In this document: positions 17,232-27,600 of the stretch, piece by piece
Numbering within the stretch: position 1 is the first letter of the stretch
How the letters are laid out: the number at the start of each line of letters is the position of its first letter
Origin: Galaxea fascicularis
Lineage: Eukaryota > Cnidaria > Anthozoa > Scleractinia > Euphylliidae
Length of the DNA: 64,000 bases
Direction: 5' to 3'
NCBI GenBank assembly: GCA_948470475.1
Contig: OX419335.1
Coordinates: 35,529,297-35,593,296 of the forward strand
The notes under the pieces: generated by a model
Database searches by the model: none
The model's input: the letters and a program-made list of their open reading frames with translations, nothing else
Told to the model about the DNA's origin: nothing
Program-made: the position numbers and the translations under genes

Positions 17232-19247
17232 ATGGAACAGAGAGAGTCAACTCGAGAACTGGATGAAGCTTGGAGAAATGGGGCCTTACAAGCAGTCATG
17301 AAAATTATTTTGAATCCGAGAGAGACGCAGCATAACTACAAATTGTATCTTAATTCTGTAAAGCGTTACGAAACTTTCGAAGAAGGTCTGAAAACTGAAA
17401 GTGGCAAAGATGTTGAGCTTTTGATGGCTGGTAGCATGGCTGAATGTTTGTTTGCGCAGCACTGGGTGTACAAGGACGGTAGAAGGGAAGCAAAGAATGA
17501 TATAGACATTATGCTTGTCGATCATTCGATGATAGTTACAGAGAAAATACCTGCGTTGGGGTGTTCTACAGTTCCTGGTGACCCGGATTTCGAAGACGTC
17601 CTACGCAAAGGCAAGTTGTCAAGCATACAAGAACAGGTGCAGCGTTTGAAGAGGGAAACCGAAACCACTGAATCATTGCAAAACGCAAGCGAGTGTGGTG
17701 ATCCTAGGCCTGTCAGTTTAGAACCAACCCAGAAAGTTCTATTTGCTGGGCGAAGCAACCATCCTGGCTATGTTCATCTCTATGAACTTGATCTGGATGG
17801 AAAGCCAGCTTTACTGACAACAGAGAGTTTCAACGGGTTCTGGTCTGGAATTGTCAACAAAACTGCTCTGTATTCTCTCGTCACAAGTGGTCCTCAGCTC
17901 CCTTCAGGTGGTGCTGTTGCCAGTGGCCCAGCTCTAAATAGACGAGACCGCCCTAGTAGTAGAAATAATTATGCTCATGATTATGTTCCGTGTTTGCATT
18001 GCCCTAAATGGCCAACAATGGCAGACAGTTGGTCTGAAAGGAAACGATCCACTGACTGGCCAAGGAAAGGACTTATTTCAGATATCATTGGTAATGGTTG
18101 TTATGTTGTTCCTGTTTCTCACCATGATAATGACAATGAGCCATATCATACAGAGTGGCGACTTTCTTTCTCTATTGCTGAGAAAAGGCTCGTGCACTCT
18201 CTGTCAATTGAGCAACGTCAAAGTTACATCATTGCCAAGTTGATTATGAAACAAGTCATTCAGGAACTGAAAGACAGCCATTTAGAACCACCTCTTGAAA
18301 AAACTCCATCTTCCTATCACCTGAAGACAATTTTTTTATGGAAATGTGAAGAAAAGCATTCAGAAGAGTGGAACAACCTTCTTTATTCAGCGGTAGAATT
18401 GTTGGAAACCTTTGTAGATCACTTGAGGAGAGGTAACATTCCAAACTACTTTGTTCCAGAGAACAACATGATTGGTCACATTAACCACCAGGATCTTCTT
18501 TCTGTGGCCAATGCAATAGCTGCCTCACTATGTGATCTCCCTGCCATGTTGCACAGCATTTTCCTTGCCTCCTTTGATACCTTGCTGGGCTATGATAGTG
18601 ACACCAGCGCAGTGTTAAGACTTGTGGATTGCCAGTTAAAGAACTTTTGTCAGAGTGGCATACCAGGAGATAAGTTGTATCTTTGCTACATCTTGAATTC
18701 ATTGGTTGATTCATTGTCTGCAGCAATAACTGGAACTTGTGATGAAAGGCAGCTTCTTGAGGATCACAAGCACATGTTAAACATCTATTGCAGTCATCAA
18801 CGGACTGTTGGTATCCCTGTGACACTGCCACCACATCCAGTTTTAGGAGCAGCAGAATCAAGTACAACAGTGATTGCCCTCTTCCAGTATCTGTACACAT
18901 TGTTGAAAGACAGCCACATTCTGGCTGTTCTTCAATTTGGTGTCTTTGCAGTTCTCGCAAGAATATTTTTACGAAGTCTTCCTACTTTGTCTTTAAGGGA
19001 ACAGCTGTCTGGAGAACACTGTGAAGAGAGCCTAAGCATATACCAAAATGTTTGTGAAAAACTTGGAATAGTTGTCAGTTCAGAACTTTCTTGTCATGAT
19101 GAGTTAAGTGCACTCTATGGAGTTTGGTATATTTTTTCTAAGTACCCCAAGTTTGCTGAACTGAAGACCTTTTCTTTTGTTGCCCAGAGGTTCCATAAGT
19201 TTAAAACAGGTGGTCAACTGGAAAGGCTGAAGTTCTTGCAGTGGTAG
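17232..19247 (+). CDS. Mab-21/cGAS-like nucleotidyltransferase (cGLR candidate), intronless, 671 aa
   Basis: cGAS-like receptors bind a nucleic-acid or other ligand and make a nucleotide second messenger that signals through STING-type receptors; other Mab-21 proteins have lost catalysis. The frame is open from ATG to TAG. The GS motif (AGSMAE) is at residues 67-68 and the metal-binding pair D90/D92 is in NDIDIML. D250 in AHDYVPCLHCPKWP aligns by eye with the third catalytic Asp of cGAS. WRLSFSIAEKRL (309-320), SSYHLKTIFLWKCEE (360-374) and NYFVPENNMI (405-414) follow the Mab-21 C-lobe. The cGAS zinc-ribbon loop is absent. Residues 123-165 form an insertion and 415-671 an extra helical-looking extension with a hydrophobic stretch near 592-610, neither recognised. 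All three acidic residues are present, so activity is plausible; ligand and product are unknown. POLRMT lies downstream on the same strand. Confidence 0.85.
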   Translation: MEQRESTRELDEAWRNGALQAVMKIILNPRETQHNYKLYLNSVKRYETFEEGLKTESGKDVELLMAGSMAECLFAQHWVYKDGRREAKNDIDIMLVDHSMIVTEKIPALGCSTVPGDPDFEDVLRKGKLSSIQEQVQRLKRETETTESLQNASECGDPRPVSLEPTQKVLFAGRSNHPGYVHLYELDLDGKPALLTTESFNGFWSGIVNKTALYSLVTSGPQLPSGGAVASGPALNRRDRPSSRNNYAHDYVPCLHCPKWPTMADSWSERKRSTDWPRKGLISDIIGNGCYVVPVSHHDNDNEPYHTEWRLSFSIAEKRLVHSLSIEQRQSYIIAKLIMKQVIQELKDSHLEPPLEKTPSSYHLKTIFLWKCEEKHSEEWNNLLYSAVELLETFVDHLRRGNIPNYFVPENNMIGHINHQDLLSVANAIAASLCDLPAMLHSIFLASFDTLLGYDSDTSAVLRLVDCQLKNFCQSGIPGDKLYLCYILNSLVDSLSAAITGTCDERQLLEDHKHMLNIYCSHQRTVGIPVTLPPHPVLGAAESSTTVIALFQYLYTLLKDSHILAVLQFGVFAVLARIFLRSLPTLSLREQLSGEHCEESLSIYQNVCEKLGIVVSSELSCHDELSALYGVWYIFSKYPKFAELKTFSFVAQRFHKFKTGGQLERLKFLQW

Positions 19248-20836
19248 AAAGAAAGACAAGCTCAATGTCCTTGCTGATTCTTACAGTAAAGTATCAATGA
19301 AATCTCCTAACAACTTGTTTCTCATTGAAAACAAGAATGAAAGGTTTGTGGATGAGGGTGGGCAGGGTTAGGTGAATGAGGGGGGGGGGGGGAGGTGTTC
19401 CCTTGGCATGCACCAAAAATTGCAAATATCCCAGTATCTCAGTCTCTAAAATCTGGCCTACATAATTAGTCCAAAGTTGGTAGCTTATAATTCTGTCTTA
19501 AGATGACTAGCATTAAACATTATTTTTCTAAACTTTATGAACAAACACCTGAGAATGGAGATAGAAATAGTTTTCCTTCAGTTTCTTCAATCTTTCAGAA
19601 AAGGCCACACTGAGTATATGTAGAGATTACCCATAACAAAAAATTTTGTAAGAATGTAACTATGCTTGGATGTTTATTGATAGGTATGGTTACTATCATT
19701 ATTTCTGTAAATATTGGGAATAAAAAAAAATTTAAAAAAATCCAGCACTGCCCAACCCCTCCGGCATTAGCTTGGCATTTGCTCTTGCTTTAATCCCGGG
19801 GATGAGGCATTTGAAATTACTTTTTAGCACTGCTCATGGGGCCGGGGATTTGCCCGCACCCCAGGCAACCCCAGGACATTTGAAACCTTCATGGTTTTGT
19901 CATCTTATGTGATGGAGAATGCAAACATGGCCTGCACTGATGATTTCGCTTCCAAAGATGACAATTTTGTTGTTGAATGCCTGACCAAACAAGGATTACA
20001 GAAGTTAGTGGTTGTTTTTTAAAGGCATGTGTTGCCAATTCAAATAAATTACATTTGTTTCTGATGCATTTGCATGGCAAGTACCGGTAATATATTTTCT
20101 GAGCATGTTAATAAAAATTTGCTTAGCACAAATTTCGCTTTCAAAGTACAGAGAGTATGTAATCTAAATTAAACCCAACACAATTATGCAAGAAATGTTT
20201 ATTTATTTTATGGACCGCTTGGCATTCATTTATTTGAATAGCAGTGACTTGTATTCTGGACGTGCCCAGGTAGAAGTATATGAAACAAACCCAATGGGCA
20301 CGCAAAATAGAGTGTTTTTACCCATGTGACCAGCGGCTATATTGGTTCAATGAAACAAAAGAAAGTATTTGCATAAAAATAGAGTTCAATTCCCAGAGGG
20401 TTAGCTTGTTACACCAATAATTATGGTCGCCGTTCCTTTGTTTTGGAACACCAACATGGCTGCCGTGACGTCACGTGAAATCAAATTTTCACCAGTGTTG
20501 TTTTGTGGATGGGCCCAGGGGTGGGGCATTTACCTCTTGTTTTCTGCTGTCACGAACCTCTTTAGAACCTGAGTAATTTCATTTGCCCCACATGGCACGA
20601 AGCTCTGTTGTTTCAGGGATAGGGTGCATTGTGTTTTTTGTTGGTTACAGTGTGTTTCTTATTTTCTCAACCAATCCTGTGAGTCATTCCAAGAGCTTTG
20701 TGGTAGCCCCTTAGTTTGGCTTTCACCCCGGGGAATTCTTCGCCATAGCCAACGCGGCAATTTACTGGTGCAATACAAAGAAGAACCAAAGTCAAAAAAA
20801 TGAAAGTTGAAAAATAAGAGGGTTGCCAAACATGTT
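19248..20836. other. Intergenic region between the Mab-21-like gene and POLRMT
   Basis: The first canonical AATAAA after the Mab-21-like stop is at about 19719, followed by an A-rich tract. Positions 19740-19890 hold G/C-rich repeat-like text (GGCATTTG words), echoed by GGGCCCAGGGGTGGGGCATTT near 20510, suggesting the two ends of an element. No coding frame is convincing. Confidence 0.4.
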
Positions 20837-21047
20837 TTACAGTCTTTCCCGTAAAACCGTGAACACCAGAAAAAATTTGTGGAATGTTTATTGTTTCGCG
20901 ACCAATCAGAAGCAACATGAAAACACAACCTAATTACCGTTACTGTTTGCGGTTAAGTTTTCTCACGCGTGATTGGCTTTTTACCTGAAACACAATAACA
21001 TTCCATAGATATTTCAGGTGTTCACGGTTTTACGGGAAAGACTGTAA
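20837..21047. mobile_element. MITE with perfect 31-bp TIRs next to POLRMT start
   Basis: 20837-20867 and 21017-21047 are exact inverted repeats (core GTAAAACCGTGAACACC). The inside contains two CCAATCA/TGATTGG boxes. The element ends 112 bp before the POLRMT ATG. A diverged relative is at 40457-40642. Confidence 0.88.
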
Positions 21048-21159
21048 GACTCGGAGGAAGCATCGGCACCAGGAACTGTGAGCGGTATGCCCTGGGAACG
21101 AGTTGTGATGTTTGTGCTGAGTGATCGCAGGCGCAAAATCGCAATGGCGGAGATGGAAC

Positions 21160-21649
21160 ATGGCTTTCTTGCAACGTTTGTTTTCAGGTAGAAACTTCTA
21201 CAGCTTTCGAGTAGTTCAAAGTCATGTACAGAGGAAACCTTTGTGTTACGGTAAGGATCATAATTATAAACTGGCTAAGTAGTAAGCTTAACTTGTTAAA
21301 GTCCACTGTCACGATCAGCAGAACTTATGTAAGGTCATGTAACAATCAAAGCTGGGCAAGGGGAAAACAAGCAAACATTTGATCAGGGGTTGAGATGGTA
21401 GAAGTTGCTCTATTTGAGACAAGAGAAGTTGAAGTGCGTGTAACTGAAGTGCACTATTTTTGCAGCTATCGAAAATCACACCTTGGTGCACGTGTTCACG
21501 AACCGAAAGCAACTTCAGAATATACCTGTCCACCAAATTAACATGTGTCAGGAGATTTTGTAGAACGAAGCATTAATAGCTGAATCACTTGATAAGAAAG
21601 TATAATGCTAATTTTGCAATCTTCTGATGACATCCCCCCGCCCCTCCCA

Positions 21650-21692
<43 letters not shown>

Positions 21693-24600
21693 TAATAATA
21701 AACAAAAATATTAATGATGGTACACACATACAATATAGGTAGTTTTAGTTTTGTCACAGCACATGGTCCAAAGCACTGGCCAGGGTTCTCTGCTGGGTCT
21801 GCCTTGTTATTGCTATTGTGAGTAACTTGTTTTGGTTATCACTTAGAGAGAAGAAAATATGAAAATATCTTTCTGGAAGCAAGATTCAGCATTGGTCAAT
21901 GTGCAAGTCTGTTCACAACAAGAGCCTTTCCTCTTGAACAAAAACTTGCCACATCAGCTATTAAACGTACGTCTCTAGCGGGCAAAGAAAAGTCAACTTC
22001 AAGTCACAAGAAGAACAGCAAAACATCACTGAAAAGTAAATCAGCTGAAAAGGATACAAATGAAAAGGACAAAAAGAGTACCAAGGACAGCAAAGCAGTG
22101 TTGGGAAAAACTTCAAAAAAGAAACAGAATAATGTGTTCAAGAGCATTGCAAAGAAGAAGAATAACTCAGCCTCGCAATATGCCTCAAACAGTGCAAGTA
22201 AAACATTTGCTAGAACAAGTGAAATTAAAATATCAGTTGTAGAGGCTAAAGATGTAAATGTGACCAAAATCCCAGTTCTTCAGGATGGTTCAGGTACTAG
22301 CAATTTGAAGATTTCCAAGACCTTGCCTGCATTAACAGCTGAATTTACTGTGGACGAACATCCTTTAGATTACAGCTCTGAAGCAGTTTTAGTAGAGGAA
22401 GAGGATGTTCCTCATGAAAAAAGAGAAATAAGTGATAGTGATCATGAAGTTGACACCCTTCATTTATCTAATACAAGAAAAGAATTCAACTCTAATGCTC
22501 ATGATCAAGAGCTTGATATTACTGACACAAGGCATAACATATCTGAATCAAAGGTGGAAATCCTTGAAGATGTGGTTGTGTTGGATGAACTTGACATCAT
22601 TGCAGGTTCAAGCTCTGATGACCACATTCAAATTCCTAAGAGATATCAAGAAGGGACTGCCGGTGGTAGACTTTTTAAAGAACAGACCTTGGCTGAAATA
22701 GATGGTTACCTGTACCTTGGAAAAGTAAGTTTGAGTACCACTTACAACAGTGCCTCAGATTTTTTCTGAGCATGCATTCTGGATGTCTCAGAATTGTCCA
22801 AGAAGCTGCATGGGGTTTCTTGGGAACTGTGTATTCTATAATACAAAGATTTGGCTATGTGGGGAAAGAAAAAGTGGAAGTGGAATCCAAACCGAAAATT
22901 GGGGTATAACCACAGAGTGTGTAATTGCCACCTGATTTCTTTTTGGTTTCCAGTAGCACTTGTTAAGATCTGGTTCTCCTGGAAAAATAAACCTTTCTTA
23001 CAGTGTAAGTAAAGGTGACGTTCCAGTACATTATTGTAGGCTGTTTTTTTGTAAAGTTAATCTACTTGCACAGGAAGGTGTGAGTGAGAAGCCCACTTAC
23101 ATGTATGATACTATGTGATTGATCGCAGGGGTCTGTTGGATGCCAGACTCAATACATAACATCTGGTTGTTTGACTTGAGACATCCACTATTAGTGTTTG
23201 GTAGTCTGACATCAACTCATTTAATCTACAAATCCAATACTTTAAATTGTTGCCAAAAACCTTCAGATTGGAAGCTTTCTAAGAGCATATACACCGTAGG
23301 GATGTGAGTAGGGGAGAGCATCATGTTGAAATAATATATTATGGCCAGCCACTTTATGTACAGTTAACCACATGTGTGTACTTGCAGCTGACAAATTAAT
23401 TATTTAGAGTTTGAAAATGACCAAGAGAAGGTAAAGGACCAGGAAACGTTTTTATGCTGGTGGATATAGCTACATAGAGGGTCCCCTATACCACTTTGCA
23501 AAATGCATTCACGTAAAAATATTAAGACTGTTCACGCGTCATGGATAATTCCCAAATTCATTCACGTTCACACAAAAATCAAATAAGGGAAATCACAAAT
23601 AAATAAAAAAATCTGAATCATGTTTCACGAGAAAAAAATAGTCCCAATCACGTTTCACAAAAAAAGTATAGGGGACCCTCTACATACAGACAACTCCAGA
23701 TTTCAAGTTATGGGGATGACTGAATGGGGACGATAATCATACCCCCAAGTAATCCCTGGACCAAAAAAAACCTCCAGATAATCCCATGCCAAATCTCCAA
23801 GCCATAAATGTACTTTGTTTGCAGAACTATGCAGCTGGGATTTGCAGGCACTCCCCCCAGGGTACCACCACAATTCTACAAATTGTTTTGAATACAGTAA
23901 ACACCCGCATATAAGAACACATGGGTTAAGAATTAGCCAATAAAGCCCCATTTTTGTAAGAACAAGATCAGTCTGAAAATTGTAACATGTTCTTATAAAA
24001 TGGAAAAAGTGTCATAATTACAAAAAATGTAAGTTTATGTTTGCTGTCAGACAACTATAATCAAATTATAATCAAATTACACCTCTAGCAACATGTTTTG
24101 GATACTGTTACTAAATACAAATTTAAGAACATTTTAGGAACATTTTGAGGCTGATTTGTCATTAAGCACCCGATAAATAAGAACTCAATCAGCCTGACCT
24201 CCGAAATCGTGTGTTCTTATATGCAGGTGTTTACTGTACTCAAAAGAATCCCTACTTAAATTAACCTAAAAAACTCCTTTGATCATCCCTGTCACTTGAA
24301 CTCCAGAGTACCTCCCCCCCCCCCCTCACTGGGGTTTAGCTACAGCTGTAACACTTCCTCAAGGTTTTCAAAGCCCTGTTGCAATTATCAATCTTTAGAA
24401 ATGGTGATTTGAAAGCTATAGATTTCCTGACTTCCTTTTGTGTCATTCTTCAGCCAAATGAGGCTGAGAAGCTGTTTAACAGATATCTACGAATTGGAAA
24501 GACGTTTGAGGTGGATACATTCAATAAACTGCTGCATGGCTGGGCTCACAAAGGCAACTTGATGAGCATTCGACTTTTGTTCAATTTGTTAAAGAGAGAA

Positions 24601-27600
24601 GGACTTAATACCGACATGGGGACATATGCTGCTCTGTTGCATGGTTATGGAAAGTTTGACAACTTGGATGGTGTCCAAAGTGTTATCAAAGAAATGGAGG
24701 ATAAGGTACTTGTACAAGTGACTACTGGAAACTGCCTACTTCTCGGTTTGGCTTTAGATTCATTCAAAACCTTTGCTGGAAACTTGACCTAAATTAAGTG
24801 TTGTAACTTTGGCACTGAAAATATGAGCCTTAGGTTTTACTTGGCACTTTCAAGTTTTCATTATTTATGTTTACGCTTAACTTACTCCTTACATATTTTA
24901 AAATGTACATGTGAAAGTGACTTAATCTCTTGTTAAGATGTACATGTAGGGACAAAGATGGTTCCTAATTTTGCAAACATTTCCTACAACTATGTACACA
25001 GATAACAATTTTTATCTGTGTACATAATTGCATGCTTTTGTCTTTTATTGTATTGTGTTGTAAATATAAAGTTGTAGGTCAAAATGAAATTCAGGTTAAA
25101 ATGATTTCAACCTAGTTCAGGGTTGCCATGGTCATGGAAAAAAAAAACAGTTTTTTTTTTCGAGGTCAGGGAAAAGTCAGGGAATTTTACTTTTGGCTAG
25201 CCATTTGGGTTGGGGATGGGATTGCTTGGTGCATGTAGTAAAGGTGTTTTTGTTTCAAAAAACCCTGCAAAAGAATAATTTATTGATTTCATTTCTGGTT
25301 TTATTGGTCAAGGATTTGCCTTGGATGGTCAGTGAAAATTGGTCTTTGGTCGGTGAAAAGTCATGGAAATGTCAGGGAATTTTTTCTTTCCCAATGAGTG
25401 GCAACCCAGTAGTTTGACTCTCAATTTTCTGTGTCTCCTAACCCTAATTATTCATGGATCATGGTCCATGTACACTGTATTTTTAAACATGGTTCCAAAT
25501 TATTAGTTAAGATCGATAAAAATGAATTAATGACCTACATGCCCTCAGTAAGAGCTCCCAGCTACATTTAGAATTTCAGTGCTGAACTTTATCCTAAAGT
25601 AGTACATAATAATGTACATGTAGTCTGTTTGTCTGTTCATGTCAGACTGCACTTGTGTAATATTTGATTGACATCTAACTCTGGCAAGGAGTGGAGCAAG
25701 AAGTGACAGTTCAAGATTGTGCAGATTCTGTTAACGTTTATTTTCAATTTTTTACAGCGGTTAGATGTCAATCAAATATTTCACAAGTGCAGTCTGACAG
25801 AATCTCAAGCAAAGGGAGTTTTCAAAGCTTTAAGACTTGCAGACCCAAATTACTGGCCAAAGGTTCCAGAACCACCTCATCGAATGAAGTATCCTGCTCT
25901 TGTAAAGACATGGTATTCGGACAGGATAAGCTTGAGTGCAAAACTCGGCAGTGTTTCTGGAAAGCTTGAGAGAGAGCTTGATGAATCAAAGCTGAAGGAA
26001 CTTTTTGAGGCGCAAATTTCACGGGAACTTTCTGGGTTTACACCCTTACGGTCAATTGAAGATGAAAAAGAGGGCAGCGAGGAAAATGAGAAAAGAAAAG
26101 CTATGTTTCTAGAATGTCGCAGTAAGTGGAGAAAAGCTCTGATTGCAAGCATTGAAAAGGAGCTGCTTGAGATCAAGAACTCTAAAGGTACCTTGCTATC
26201 TGTTCAGCCATCACACTGTTATTATTATTACATTTAATTGCAGGACTACATTATTTTTAACCATGATTTTTGAAGCATGATTTGTAGTTTGGAAGTAACC
26301 AGTCAGTGAAGTGAATCATGCCATTGAACTGCAGCGTACGTTTTAAAAAAAATAATCCAGTCTTGCTTCAAGCAGTACATGTATTTTGTTTTTTTATAGC
26401 AGTCTTGTTGATAGTTATTGATAAATTTTGGTGACCAAAGAATTATGTAACAAACGAACATATAGCTTGTTCTGTGAATTCCGTGTTCTACATCTGTGTT
26501 ACATTTTAAAACAAGGACTTTTCTTTGAATTCATTCATTATTGGCCAGGTTGTTCTGAGCATGCAATGATGATGCTTCTTTTTCCCACATTTCCACTTTT
26601 AACATCGAATTTTTTGCCAGGGAAATCTGTGCATCCTAGATTTGCGCCTTTCTTCCAAGCTTTTGAACCTCAAGAGCTGGCTGATATAACTTTGGACACA
26701 ATTGTGTTTTACGTGAAAGGAAGAGTAGAGGGTGTGCCTTTGTATGGTGTTAGTGGAGCATTAGGTTCTGTGCTTAATACCAAGTACATTGTCAAACACA
26801 GAGTGCAGTCTGGTATGCTGGACAAGGTAAGTTAAATTGAAAATAGTGCTGTAAACTCCAAAAACAATCTGTCCGCCTGTGCATTTGAACTTTCAGATCG
26901 AAAACAAAAGGGGCACTTGTTCAGTCGGCAATTATCTTCAAATTTGGATTTTGGTGTTAAAGTACTGTAATGGTCGAAGAGTGATCGCTAATTCAAAACA
27001 AAATATTGAAAAATACTAAATATTGATGGAGAAAGGGCGGTTTTACCTTTTGCTCGGAAGTAAAAGTTTCTCTTTTGATTAACATTCTTAGCGCTGTTTT
27101 CTCGAATCATTTTTTTCACTTGAAGGGGACACTTTAAAGAGCGAAAACTAAAAGGGAATTTGTTTGTTTGCTCGCAGACTTGGGCAATAGCCAGTTTGAC
27201 ATATGTACAAGAAAAGAGTTACTGCGAATTTTGTATTTCGAAATATTCTTTCTCCGAAAGTGACTTTCGTACGATCACTCCACATTTTTTTAATGCTATA
27301 TTTGAAAATGTTCTGCAACTTTTTACTGTAATTGTCTATGGCAAAACGTAGACACGGTTTTTTTAGCGCTTTGGGCCCGCAAACTGAGAAACATAATAAA
27401 TCAACGAAAAATTCGCTTAGACTTGTAGCTTTGGAAAGGTGATTCCGACGCTCGTATTTAGAGGTTGTGAAAAATTCGACAATTCATTTTATTTGAAAAT
27501 TCTCGGTATACTTTGATAGCCAGCTCTATAAGCTTTAACTTGATATAGGGGTTTAGGTGTATACTGTTTAAACCGGACGCGCTACATCGCTCGGACGCGA

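Noticed and set aside
18481..18960. 159-codon minus-strand frame
   Set aside because: Antisense of the Mab-21-like coding sequence; no motif of its own.
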